Below are positions 7,586 to 15,424 of a stretch of DNA of 56,630 nucleotides, in pieces. This stretch comes from an uncultured Lachnospiraceae bacterium (GTDB lineage: Bacteria; Bacillota; Clostridia; Lachnospirales; Lachnospiraceae). Numbering within the stretch: the stretch's first letter is position 1; every line of letters starts with the position of its first letter. The notes beneath the pieces were generated by a model. That model made no database searches and was not told where the DNA came from. It worked only from the letters and a program-made list of their open reading frames with translations. A program made the position numbers and the translations under genes. The stretch is taken from contig CAJTOV010000009.1 of NCBI GenBank assembly GCA_910577765.1, positions 1 through 56,630 on the forward strand, written 5' to 3'.

Positions 7586-8626
7586 ATGATCAAAGCAGGC
7601 ATCATAGGCGCCACCGGCTACGCCGGTGCAGAACTGGTGCGCCTCCTATTACAGAGAGAAGATACGGAAATTGTCTGGTACGGCTCCAGGAGCTATGTAG
7701 GAGAAGACTTTGCTTCTATATATAGAAACGTCACCCATCTGGTAGACGAACCCTGCAGGGACGACGACATGGAGCAGCTTTCCCACCTGGCCGACGTGAT
7801 CTTCACAGCCACCCCCCAGGGCTTCTGCGCTTCCCAGGTCACAGAGGAGATTCTGTCCAGGACAAAGGTCATTGACCTGAGTGCGGATTTCCGTATCAAG
7901 GACGTGAATATTTATGAACAGTGGTACAAGCTGAAGCATCCGTCTCCCCAGTTCCTCCAGGAAGCGGTCTACGGCCTGCCGGAGATCAACCGGGAGAGCA
8001 TCCGGGGCGCCAGGCTCATCGCCAATCCCGGATGTTACCCCACCTGCTCCTTCCTGACCCTGTATCCCATGGTAAAGGAAGGCCTGGTGGACCCGGACAC
8101 CCTGATCATTGATGCCAAATCCGGCACCTCCGGGGCAGGGCGGGGGGCCAAGGTGCCCAGCCTTTACTGTGAGGTAAACGAGAGCATGAAGCCCTACGGC
8201 GTGGCTTCCCACCGGCATACACCGGAGATTGAGGAGCAGCTTTCCTGTGTGGCGGACCGTCCGGTAACCCTCAGCTTTACCCCCCACTTAGTTCCCATGA
8301 ACCGGGGCATACTGGTGACTGCCTACGGAACCCTGACAAGATCCGTGACCCCGGAAGAGGTGAAGGCAGCCTACGACAAATACTACGCAGACGAATATTT
8401 CGTCCGGGTCATGAATCCCGGTATGGTGCCCCAGACCCGCTGGGTGGAAGGCAGCAATTTCGCGGACATCGCATTTCAGACTGATCCCCGTACCAACAGA
8501 CTGGTGATGATGGGCGCCATTGACAATATGGTCAAGGGAGCAGCCGGACAGGCCATGCAGAACATGAACCTGATGTTTGGCCTGCCGGAGAACACGGGAC
8601 TGAAGCAGATTCCGGTATTCCCGTAA
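7586..8626 (+). CDS. argC: N-acetyl-gamma-glutamyl-phosphate reductase
   Basis: 346 aa. Reduces N-acetylglutamyl phosphate to the semialdehyde with NADPH. N-terminal Rossmann motif GATGYAGAELVRLL (9-22), active-site Cys150 in ANPGCYPT, and SGAGRGAK and HRHTPEIEEQ segments typical of the family. Ribosome-binding site GAAAGGACC about 6 nt before ATG. First gene of the arg operon, 77 bp before the GNAT gene. Confidence 0.97.
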   Translation: MIKAGIIGATGYAGAELVRLLLQREDTEIVWYGSRSYVGEDFASIYRNVTHLVDEPCRDDDMEQLSHLADVIFTATPQGFCASQVTEEILSRTKVIDLSADFRIKDVNIYEQWYKLKHPSPQFLQEAVYGLPEINRESIRGARLIANPGCYPTCSFLTLYPMVKEGLVDPDTLIIDAKSGTSGAGRGAKVPSLYCEVNESMKPYGVASHRHTPEIEEQLSCVADRPVTLSFTPHLVPMNRGILVTAYGTLTRSVTPEEVKAAYDKYYADEYFVRVMNPGMVPQTRWVEGSNFADIAFQTDPRTNRLVMMGAIDNMVKGAAGQAMQNMNLMFGLPENTGLKQIPVFP

Positions 8627-8702
8627 ATTCCGGCATTTCACACACCAGAACCCAGGACCAGGCCGGAATATGCCACAGCTTTTGCAGGAAGGATCTGTAA
8701 CC

Positions 8703-9167
8703 ATGTCAGGAACCATGAGTATCATCATCCGCCCCATGGAAGCGGATGATTATGAAAATGTCTACAGGCTCTGGGAGAATATCCAGGGCTTTGGCCTCCG
8801 TTCCGTGGACGATTCCAGGGAAGGGGTGGAGCGTTTCCTGAAACGGAATCCGGGAACCAGCGTGGTGGCGGAACAGAACGGCAGGATTGTGGGAACCATC
8901 CTGTGCGGCCACGACGGCAGGCAAGGAAGCTTCTACCATGTCTGTGTGGAGAGAACCTACCGGAAGCGTGGGGTGGGAGAGCGGATGGTGCGCTTTGCCT
9001 TAAGGGCCCTCCAGAGGGAAGGCATCAGCAAGGTGACCCTGGTGGCCTTTACCACCAATCATGTGGGCAACAGTTTCTGGAAGGAGCTTGGCTGGACGGA
9101 ACGGGAAGATTTTAACTACTACGAGTTTATTATTAATGAAGAAAATATCACACGGTTTATTCGGTAA
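8703..9167 (+). CDS. GNAT acetyltransferase inside the arg operon
   Basis: 154 aa from ATG 8703, chosen because AGGAAGGA lies 9 nt upstream. A complete GNAT fold: beta strands with VVAEQNGRIVGTILCGHDGR, the acetyl-CoA loop RKRGVGERMV (R/Q-x-x-G-x-G/A type), and a C-terminal SFWKELGWTERED segment. It sits between argC and argJ with the same orientation and close spacing, so it is expressed with arginine genes. Substrate cannot be read from sequence. An N-acetylglutamate synthase role, as for short ArgA-like GNATs, is an attractive inference; a ribosomal or small-molecule acetylase is equally possible. Confidence 0.85.
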   Translation: MSGTMSIIIRPMEADDYENVYRLWENIQGFGLRSVDDSREGVERFLKRNPGTSVVAEQNGRIVGTILCGHDGRQGSFYHVCVERTYRKRGVGERMVRFALRALQREGISKVTLVAFTTNHVGNSFWKELGWTEREDFNYYEFIINEENITRFIR

Positions 9168-9197
9168 GGAAGAACAAATGCCAGAAAGGACTCAGCT

Positions 9198-10421
9198 ATG
9201 CAGGAAATCGACGGCGGCGTAACCGCAGCAAAGGGATTCCAGGCAGCCTCCACGGCCGCCGGAATCAAATACAAGGACCGGAAGGACATGGCCATGATCT
9301 ACAGCCGGCAGCCCTGTAAGGCAGCCGGGACCTTTACCACCAATGTGGTCCAGGCAGCCCCGGTGAAGTGGGACCAGAAGATTGTCAGGGAATCGGCCTA
9401 TGCCCAGGCCGTGGTCATCAACGCAGGCATTGCCAACGCCTGTACCGGGGCAGAGGGCATGGGCTATTGCAGGGATACGGCACAGGTGGCGGCAGAATGC
9501 CTGGGAATCCCGGCAGAGGCAGTGCTGGTGGCTTCCACCGGTGTCATCGGAAAGCAGCTTCCCATGGAGAAGCTGGCAGCCGGGGTCCGTGCCATGGTTC
9601 CCAGGCTGGAAGAAAGCCGGGAAAGCGGCCTGGAGGCCTCCAAAGCCATCATGACCACGGATACGGAGAATAAGGAAATTGCGGTCCAGTTCCAGGCAGG
9701 CGGCAGGACCGTGACTGTGGGGGGCATGTGCAAGGGCTCCGGCATGATCCATCCCAACATGTGTACCATGCTGGCCTTTGTCACCACGGATGCGGCCATA
9801 TCCAGGGAGCTGCTCCAGGAGGCCCTCAGGGAGGATATCAAGGACACCTACAATATGATCTCCGTGGACGGGGACACCTCCACCAATGACACGGTGCTTC
9901 TCCTGGCCAACGGCATGGCCGGCAACCCGGAGATTACGGAGAAGAATGAAGACTACCAGGCATTCTGCCAGGCCCTGAACCGGGTCAACCAGACCCTGGC
10001 AAAGAAGATGGCAGGAGACGGGGAAGGGTGCACCGCCCTGTTTGAGGTGAAGGTAATAGGCGCCCAAAGCAAGGACCAGGCAGTGACTCTTTCCAAGTCT
10101 GTCATTACCTCCAGTCTCACCAAGGCTGCCATTTTCGGCCATGACGCCAACTGGGGCAGAATTCTCTGCGCCATGGGCTATTCCGGCGCCAGGTTTGACC
10201 CGGAGAAGGTGGACCTGTACTTTGAAAGCGCAGCCGGAAAGCTCCAGATCATCCGGGACGGGGTGGCCCTGGACTACAGCGAGGAGCAGGCCACAAGGAT
10301 TCTCTCGGAGCCGGAGGTAACCGCCATTGCCGACGTGAAGATGGGAAGCGCCTCCGCCACGGCCTGGGGCTGTGACTTAACCTACGATTATGTGAAGATT
10401 AATGCCGATTACCGGTCATAG
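9198..10421 (+). CDS. argJ: Glutamate N-acetyltransferase / ornithine acetyltransferase
   Basis: 407 aa. Transfers the acetyl group from N-acetylornithine to glutamate, closing the acetyl cycle; many Firmicute forms also make N-acetylglutamate from acetyl-CoA. It is made as a precursor that cleaves itself before a nucleophilic Thr: here NMCTML with Thr190, where most relatives have NMATML. KGSGMIHPNMCTM precedes it and DGDTSTNDT follows the cut in the beta chain. Start at 9198 follows AGAAAGGA. 22 bp before argB. Confidence 0.95.
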   Translation: MQEIDGGVTAAKGFQAASTAAGIKYKDRKDMAMIYSRQPCKAAGTFTTNVVQAAPVKWDQKIVRESAYAQAVVINAGIANACTGAEGMGYCRDTAQVAAECLGIPAEAVLVASTGVIGKQLPMEKLAAGVRAMVPRLEESRESGLEASKAIMTTDTENKEIAVQFQAGGRTVTVGGMCKGSGMIHPNMCTMLAFVTTDAAISRELLQEALREDIKDTYNMISVDGDTSTNDTVLLLANGMAGNPEITEKNEDYQAFCQALNRVNQTLAKKMAGDGEGCTALFEVKVIGAQSKDQAVTLSKSVITSSLTKAAIFGHDANWGRILCAMGYSGARFDPEKVDLYFESAAGKLQIIRDGVALDYSEEQATRILSEPEVTAIADVKMGSASATAWGCDLTYDYVKINADYRS

Positions 10422-10443
10422 ATTCAGGGAGGAACAGACAATT

Positions 10444-11340
10444 ATGGAAATGGACATGAATGTGATGCAGAAGGCGGAGGTGCTGATTGAGGCCCTTCCC
10501 TACATCCAGCGCTTCAACCGGAAGATTATCGTGGTAAAATATGGCGGCAGCGCTATGGTGGACGAGCATCTGAAACGCCAGGTGATCCAGGACGTGGTAC
10601 TCCTTAAGCTGGTAGGCTTTAAGCCCATTATCGTCCACGGCGGCGGCAAGGAGATCAGCCGGTGGGTGGGCAAGGTGGGCATGGAGGCCAAATTTGTCAA
10701 CGGCCTGCGGGTCACCGACGAGCCTACCATGGAGATCGCGGAGATGGTACTGAACAAGGTCAACAAGAGCCTGGTCCAGCTTGTCAATGAGCTGGGGGTC
10801 AAGGCCGTGGGAGTCAGCGGCAAGGACGGCATGATGCTCCAGTGCCGGAAGAAATACTCCGGCGGCCAGGACATCGGCTATGTGGGAGAGATCACCCAGG
10901 TAAATCCCAAGATCATCCATGACCTGCTGGAGAAAGATTTTCTTCCCATCATCTGTCCCATTGGCTTTGACGAGGATTTCATGAGCTACAATATCAATGC
11001 CGACGACGCGGCCTGCGCCATTGCCAGGGCAGTCAGCGCGGAGAAGCTGGCATTTCTCACGGACGTGGAAGGGGTTTACCGGGATTTTGCCGACAAGAAC
11101 ACCCTGATCTCGGAAATGTCCGTGAAGGAGGCAAAGGCTTTTGTGTCCGGCGGCGGACTGGGAGGCGGCATGCTGCCTAAGCTGCAGAACTGTATTGATG
11201 CCATTGAAAACGGTGTGTCCCGGGTACATATTCTGGACGGGCGCATTTCCCACTGCCTGCTGCTGGAAATCTTTACCAACAAGGGAATCGGAACCGCCAT
11301 TCACATGGACGGGGATGAACGGTATTTCTGCGGGGTATAA
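10444..11340 (+). CDS. argB: Acetylglutamate kinase
   Basis: 298 aa from ATG 10444 (AGGGAGGA 10 nt upstream). Phosphorylates N-acetylglutamate. Amino-acid-kinase fold with VVKYGGSAM near the N-terminus, IVHGGGKEIS, the NINADDAACAIA segment and FLTDVEGVY. The N-terminal extension (MDMNVMQKAEVLIEALPYIQRFNRK) is the type that forms the arginine-sensing hexamer in feedback-inhibited enzymes, so end-product inhibition by arginine is likely (family knowledge). Confidence 0.96.
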   Translation: MEMDMNVMQKAEVLIEALPYIQRFNRKIIVVKYGGSAMVDEHLKRQVIQDVVLLKLVGFKPIIVHGGGKEISRWVGKVGMEAKFVNGLRVTDEPTMEIAEMVLNKVNKSLVQLVNELGVKAVGVSGKDGMMLQCRKKYSGGQDIGYVGEITQVNPKIIHDLLEKDFLPIICPIGFDEDFMSYNINADDAACAIARAVSAEKLAFLTDVEGVYRDFADKNTLISEMSVKEAKAFVSGGGLGGGMLPKLQNCIDAIENGVSRVHILDGRISHCLLLEIFTNKGIGTAIHMDGDERYFCGV

Positions 11341-11383
11341 AAGGTCCGGGACTGTATTTTGCCGGGAGTTAGGAGGAGCTGAG

Positions 11384-12628
11384 ATGAAACAGCAGCAGAT
11401 AATGGAAGAAGCAGAGCAGGTGCTCTATAAGATTTACAACCGTTTTCCCGTGGTCTTTGACCATGGAAAGGGAGTGACCCTGACCGACGTGGACGGTGTG
11501 GATTATCTGGATTTTGGCGCCGGGATCGCGGTTATGGCACTGGGATACGATTATCCCGGATTCAATGATGCAGTGAAAGCCCAGGTGGATAAGCTGTACC
11601 ATATTTCCAATCTTTTCTACAGCGAACCCATGGCGGAGGCCGGGCGGAAGCTTCTGGCAGCCTCGGGCATGGAGAAGGCCTTCTTTACCAACAGCGGCAC
11701 CGAGGCCGTGGAAGGGGCCTTGAAGGTGGCCAAGCGCCATGCCTGCAACCGGCACATGGGCCGGGACTATGAGATCATTGCCATGAAGCATTCGTTTCAC
11801 GGCAGAAGCCTGGGAGCCCTGTCGGTCACCGGCAATGACCATTACCAGGAGCCCTTTGCGCCCCTGGTTCCCGGTATCCGGTTTGCTGATTTCAATGACC
11901 TGGACAGTGTGAAGGCCCTGATGAATGAGAAGACCTGCGCCGTGATTCTGGAGACCATCCAGGGTGAGGGGGGCATCTACCCGGCCACGGAAGATTTCCT
12001 CCAGGGTGTCCGGGCCCTGTGCGACCAGTATGATGCCCTGCTGATTCTGGACGAAATCCAGTGCGGCATGGGACGTTCCGGTTCCATGTTCGCCTGGCAG
12101 CAGTACGGGGTCAAGCCGGATGTAATGACCGTGGCCAAGGCCCTGGGCAACGGGGTGCCGGTAGGCGCCTTCCTGGCCAGCAAAGCGGCAGCCCGGGCCA
12201 TGCAGCCGGGAGACCACGGCACCACCTACGGAGGCAATCCCCTGGTGTGCGCGGCAGCTTCCAAGGTGCTGGATATCTTTGAGCAGGACGGAATCGTAGA
12301 CCATGTACGGCAGACCGGAGCCTATCTGTGGGACAGGCTGGAGGAGCTGATGGCAAGGCATGCCTGCATAGTGGCCCACCGGGGCCGCGGCCTGATCCAG
12401 GGGCTGGAGTTCTCCGTTCCGGCAGGCCCCATTGTGGAGAATGCCCTGGTAAAGCAGCACCTGGTACTGATCAGTGCCGGAAGCCATGTAATCCGTTTCG
12501 TGCCGCCGCTGGTGATCCGGAAGGAAGACGTGGACCAGATGATTATACGGCTGGAGCAGGCGGTGACGGAAGTCTACAGCGGCGTTTCTGCCTCACCCTC
12601 CGGTTCCCCCAGCATGGAAGTACAGTGA
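11384..12628 (+). CDS. argD: Acetylornithine aminotransferase
   Basis: 414 aa from ATG 11384 (AGGAGGAG 5-10 nt upstream). Fold-type I PLP enzyme converting N-acetylglutamate semialdehyde and glutamate to acetylornithine. Motifs: TNSGTEAVEGALK, FHGRSLGALS, LDEIQCGMGRSG and the PLP lysine in VAKALGNG (K252). Last gene of the arg operon. Its 3' end overlaps the converging mscL-derived gene by 55 bp, and the Ser/Pro-rich C-terminus (SASPSGSPSMEVQ) lies in the overlap; it looks like an extension beyond the family's usual end. Confidence 0.95.
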   Translation: MKQQQIMEEAEQVLYKIYNRFPVVFDHGKGVTLTDVDGVDYLDFGAGIAVMALGYDYPGFNDAVKAQVDKLYHISNLFYSEPMAEAGRKLLAASGMEKAFFTNSGTEAVEGALKVAKRHACNRHMGRDYEIIAMKHSFHGRSLGALSVTGNDHYQEPFAPLVPGIRFADFNDLDSVKALMNEKTCAVILETIQGEGGIYPATEDFLQGVRALCDQYDALLILDEIQCGMGRSGSMFAWQQYGVKPDVMTVAKALGNGVPVGAFLASKAAARAMQPGDHGTTYGGNPLVCAAASKVLDIFEQDGIVDHVRQTGAYLWDRLEELMARHACIVAHRGRGLIQGLEFSVPAGPIVENALVKQHLVLISAGSHVIRFVPPLVIRKEDVDQMIIRLEQAVTEVYSGVSASPSGSPSMEVQ

Positions 12629-12843
12629 GGGCAGCGGGTGGCATTGATGGCAATACTTGTCCGGCAGAAGGGGCACTCCTTCTCTGTGGGAGCCGCAGGA
12701 GCCGATTCCTCCGGCTTCCTGCGGAGCCGGTTTAACTGCTTCACAACACAGAATACCACAAAGGCCATGATGATACCTACGGCCATGTCGATCATGTTGC
12801 CTTTCAGGGCAAAATCTTTGAATTCCTTCAAAAATTTACTCAT
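12574..12843 (-). CDS. Internally deleted MscL-like protein with zinc ribbon
   Basis: 89 aa; ATG preceded by AAGGAGG. Residues 3-26 (KFLKEFKDFALKGNMIDMAV) are the conserved MscL N-terminal amphipathic helix and start of TM1. The sequence then goes directly from GIIM to AFVVFCVVKQLNRLRRK, which matches the end of MscL TM2. The rest of TM1, the periplasmic loop and most of TM2, about 60 residues in a usual 130-150 aa MscL, are missing without a frameshift. The C-terminus (CPFCRTSIAINATRCPHC) is the two-CxxC zinc ribbon common on clostridial MscL. The result has one hybrid membrane segment and is unlikely to gate as a normal channel. It could be a relic, a regulator of MscL, or an assembly artefact. 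The 3' end overlaps argD. Confidence 0.75.
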   Translation of the reverse strand: MSKFLKEFKDFALKGNMIDMAVGIIMAFVVFCVVKQLNRLRRKPEESAPAAPTEKECPFCRTSIAINATRCPHCTSMLGEPEGEAETPL

Positions 12844-12941
12844 GTAAAAAGAGCCTCCTTAGATATTGTATTCTTACTAAATCACCACTTATCGTATCAC
12901 GGATTTTCACATAGTTCAATCCTGTTTTGTGATAAGCTGCT

Positions 12942-13046
12942 GTTTGCGGGGGCATCTTCTTGTCCGGCTGTGCCGGACAAAAACAGTCTTACAAGCCAGC
13001 CTGACGTCTGTTTTCGTCCAGTTTTCCCCGCCCCGTGAACTGTAAT
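12942..13046. repeat. Dispersed modular palindromic repeat, copy B
   Basis: Hairpin module TTGTCCGGC-tgt-GCCGGACAA, then the long-arm module sharing the 3' part of its left arm (GGACAAAAACAG), the middle CTTACAAGCCAGCCTGACGT and right arm CTGTTTTCGTCCAGTTTTCC, ending CCCCGTGAACTGTAAT. It fills most of the gap between the mscL-like gene and fchA. Left edge approximate. Confidence 0.8.
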
Positions 13047-13060
13047 GTAATAAAAAACCA

Positions 13061-13089
13061 TTGTAAAAAACGTCTCCAGATAGTATGCT
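13061..13089 (+). promoter_or_regulatory. Promoter for the fchA-folD genes
   Basis: TTGTAA (13061-13066), 17-bp spacer, TATGCT (13084-13089); 64 nt before the fchA ATG and immediately downstream of repeat copy B. Confidence 0.5.
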
Positions 13090-13153
13090 TACAGTAGAAA
13101 TCCGAAAAATCAGTACTGCCCTGCTTTAAGAAAACACAAAAAGGAGACACAGC

Positions 13154-13783
13154 ATGATCGAGAAACAGCAAATTGGTACATGGACAGACACCCTGGCATC
13201 CAAAGCGCCGGTGCCGGGAGGCGGGGGCGCTTCGGCCCTGGGGGGAGCCCTGGGGGCGGCTCTGGGACAGATGGTGGCCAACCTGACTGTGGGCAAGAAG
13301 CGCTACGCGGATGTGGAGGAGGAGATGCAGCAGAGCCTGACCGTGCTGGCAGGACTTCAGGCAGAATTTCTGCACCTGGCAGATGAGGACGCCCGGGTGT
13401 TCGCTCCCCTGGCACAGGCTTACGGCATGCCTGGGGATACCCCGGAGCAGAAGGCTGAGAAGGAGCAGGTCATGGAGGAGCGGCTGCTGGCTGCCAGCCT
13501 GGTGCCCCTGGCCATGATGGAGAAGGTCTGGGAGGTCCTGGAGATTCTGGAACAGCTGGAAGCAAAAGGAAGCCGTATGGCTGTCTCCGATGTAGGCGTG
13601 GCGGTCCAGTTTGCAAGGGCTGCCGTCACCGGGGCAGTGATGAATGTCTATATTAATACAAAGTCCATGAAGAACCGGGACAAGGCCGCAGAGCTTAACC
13701 GGAAAGCGGAGAAGCTGCTGGAGGACGGGTGCCGGAAGGCAGATGCCGTCTATGACCGGGTGCGGCAGAGACTGACCGTGTAG
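13154..13783 (+). CDS. fchA: Methenyl-THF cyclohydrolase / formimino-THF cyclodeaminase family
   Basis: 209 aa. ATG follows AAAAAGGAGACACAGC. All-helical cyclodeaminase family with the N-terminal signature TDTLASKAPVPGGGGASALGGALGAALG and the VGVAVQFARAAVTGA segment. In Clostridia the stand-alone form (FchA) hydrolyses 5,10-methenyl-THF to 10-formyl-THF; in mammals the domain is half of FTCD. No formiminotransferase is adjacent, and folD follows 34 bp later, so a one-carbon folate role is favoured over histidine breakdown. The symbol is by family and context. Confidence 0.85.
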   Translation: MIEKQQIGTWTDTLASKAPVPGGGGASALGGALGAALGQMVANLTVGKKRYADVEEEMQQSLTVLAGLQAEFLHLADEDARVFAPLAQAYGMPGDTPEQKAEKEQVMEERLLAASLVPLAMMEKVWEVLEILEQLEAKGSRMAVSDVGVAVQFARAAVTGAVMNVYINTKSMKNRDKAAELNRKAEKLLEDGCRKADAVYDRVRQRLTV

Positions 13784-13817
13784 GATGGTTCCGGAGGGAA
13801 ACAGGAGGGAGAAAACC

Positions 13818-14660
13818 ATGATCACATTAAAAGGGGCAGATGTATCTGCCAGAATCAGAGAAGAGGTACAGGCGGCACTGAAAACGCTGGACGGTGTGGT
13901 GCCCCGGCTGGCCATTGTGCGGGTGGGGGAGAATCCAGACGACATATCCTACGAACGGGGTGCCACCAAACGCATGGACAAGTTCGGTCTGGATGTCCGG
14001 TCCTATGTATTTCCCGGGGATATCCGTCATGAGGATTTTGCGGCAGAGTTTGCAAAGATCAACCAGGACCCGGAGAACACGGGGATACTGCTTTTGCGTC
14101 CCCTGCCAAAGCAGATCCGGGAGAAGGACATTGAGAAGCTTATGGACCCGGACAAGGATTTGGACGGTATCTGTCCAGTGAATATTGCCAGGGTCTTTGC
14201 CGGGGATGAAAGCGGCTTTGCCCCCTGCACGGCGGAGGCCGTGGTGGAGGTACTGCGGGCAAACCGGATTCCCATCAGCGGAAAGCGGGTTACCATTGTG
14301 GGCCGCAGTATGGTGGTGGGCAAGCCCCTGGCCATGCTGATGTTAAAGGAGCATGCCACGGTCACGGTCTGCCATACCCGGACCCAGGACTTAAAAGGCG
14401 CCTGCCGCAACGGGGAGATCCTGGTGGCCGCAGCCGGACGGGCCAAAATGCTGGACCGGGAATATGTGGGAAAGGATGCCATTGTGCTGGATGTGGGCAT
14501 CAATGTGGATGAGGACGGGAAGCTCTGCGGGGACGTGGACTTTGATTCCATCCAGGATACGGCGTCCATGGCTACCCCGGTGCCGGGAGGCGTGGGAGCC
14601 GTGACCACGGCGGTCCTGGCCAAGCACCTGGTGCAGGCGGCCCTGCGGAAATATACATGA
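13818..14660 (+). CDS. folD: Methylene-THF dehydrogenase / methenyl-THF cyclohydrolase
   Basis: 280 aa from ATG 13818 (AGGAGGGAG upstream), not the longer in-frame GTG/ATG at 13785. Interconverts 5,10-methylene-THF and 10-formyl-THF. The catalytic Tyr/Lys pair is in SYERGATKR, followed by DKDLDGICPVN, the NAD(P) segment VGRSMVVGKPLAMLM and the C-terminal PVPGGVGAVTTAVL signature. It may be translated together with fchA. Having both a FolD and an FchA suggests that FolD here serves mainly as the dehydrogenase (inference). Confidence 0.95.
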   Translation: MITLKGADVSARIREEVQAALKTLDGVVPRLAIVRVGENPDDISYERGATKRMDKFGLDVRSYVFPGDIRHEDFAAEFAKINQDPENTGILLLRPLPKQIREKDIEKLMDPDKDLDGICPVNIARVFAGDESGFAPCTAEAVVEVLRANRIPISGKRVTIVGRSMVVGKPLAMLMLKEHATVTVCHTRTQDLKGACRNGEILVAAAGRAKMLDREYVGKDAIVLDVGINVDEDGKLCGDVDFDSIQDTASMATPVPGGVGAVTTAVLAKHLVQAALRKYT

Positions 14661-14717
14661 CGGCAGGGAAATGCCTGGTACATGCAGAACAGGGCAGAGA
14701 AGGGAAGAGGACAGAAA

Positions 14718-15278
14718 ATGGAAATAAGGAAAACAGAACCGGAAGACCTGGACCAGGTCCTGGCTCTCTATGAGGAGGCCCGCAGGTTTATGCGGGACCA
14801 CGGAAACCCGGACCAGTGGGGGATGGGCCATCCTCCGGCAGAGATGGTGCAGGAGGATATCCGGGCCGGGAAAAGCTATGTGTGCGTGGAGGACGGGAAG
14901 CTTCTGGGAGTATTTTACTTTGCAAATGAAGTGGAACCGGATTACGCTGTCATCTACCAGGGGGCCTGGCTCAACGATGCCCCTTACGGGGTCATGCACC
15001 GGGTGGCCTGCCCGGGGAGAAAGAAAGGAACCGCCAGCTTCTGCGTGGCCTGGTGTCTGGAGCAGAGCGGAGGCAACCTGCGGATCGACACCCATGAGAA
15101 AAATCTTCCCATGCAGGGAATGCTGGCCAAAAACGGCTTCACCCGGTGCGGACTGATCCGCATCAGCAACGGGGAGGAACGGGTCGCGTATCACAAATGC
15201 TGTTGCGGTTCACAAGAAGCATCGGGCGTTCGCCCGATGTGGAAAACTGGACAAAAACAGTCTTACAAGCCAGCTTGA
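14718..15278 (+). CDS. GNAT acetyltransferase with a repeat-derived C-terminus
   Basis: 186 aa from ATG 14718 (AGAGGA upstream). N-terminal EIRKTEPEDLDQVLALYEEA and a short GNAT-like core (LLGVFYFANEVEPDY; RIDTHEKNLPMQGMLAKNGFTRCG), as in YitI/YjaB-like acetyltransferases; the acetyl-CoA loop is weak (CPGRKKGTASF). From residue about 163 (base 15202) the reading frame enters a dispersed palindromic repeat, which supplies roughly the last 24 residues (ending KTGQKQSYKPA) and the stop codon. The native end was probably near EERVAYHK. Last gene of the fchA-folD cluster. Substrate unknown. Confidence 0.78.
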   Translation: MEIRKTEPEDLDQVLALYEEARRFMRDHGNPDQWGMGHPPAEMVQEDIRAGKSYVCVEDGKLLGVFYFANEVEPDYAVIYQGAWLNDAPYGVMHRVACPGRKKGTASFCVAWCLEQSGGNLRIDTHEKNLPMQGMLAKNGFTRCGLIRISNGEERVAYHKCCCGSQEASGVRPMWKTGQKQSYKPA

Positions 15279-15320
15279 CGTCTGTTTTCGTCCAGTTTTC
15301 CCCGCCCCGTGAACTGTAAC
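15202..15320. repeat. Dispersed modular palindromic repeat, copy C (most complete)
   Basis: 119 bp. Ends are inverted: GTTGCGGTTCAC (15202-15213) and GTGAACTGTAAC (15309-15320). Inside are a hairpin CATCGGGCG-tt-CGCCCGATG and a long hairpin with 20-nt arms, GGAAAACTGGACAAAAACAG (15241-15260) and CTGTTTTCGTCCAGTTTTCC (15282-15301), matching at 19 of 20, loop 21 nt. The left third lies inside the GNAT reading frame. Confidence 0.88.
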
Positions 15321-15342
15321 GATAAAATACGGAAAAATGGGA

Positions 15343-15371
15343 TTGAAATATATCAAATACTATGATAATAT
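15343..15371 (+). promoter_or_regulatory. Promoter of the enolase-superfamily/TRAP operon
   Basis: TTGAAA (15343-15348), 17-bp spacer, TAATAT (15366-15371); 53 nt before the start codon, directly after repeat copy C. A near-palindrome TGGATATAGATATATCACA follows and could be an operator. Confidence 0.62.
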
Positions 15372-15424
15372 GGATATAGATATATCACAGTGGTAAAAAA
15401 TGACAAAAAGGAGGAAGATATATC

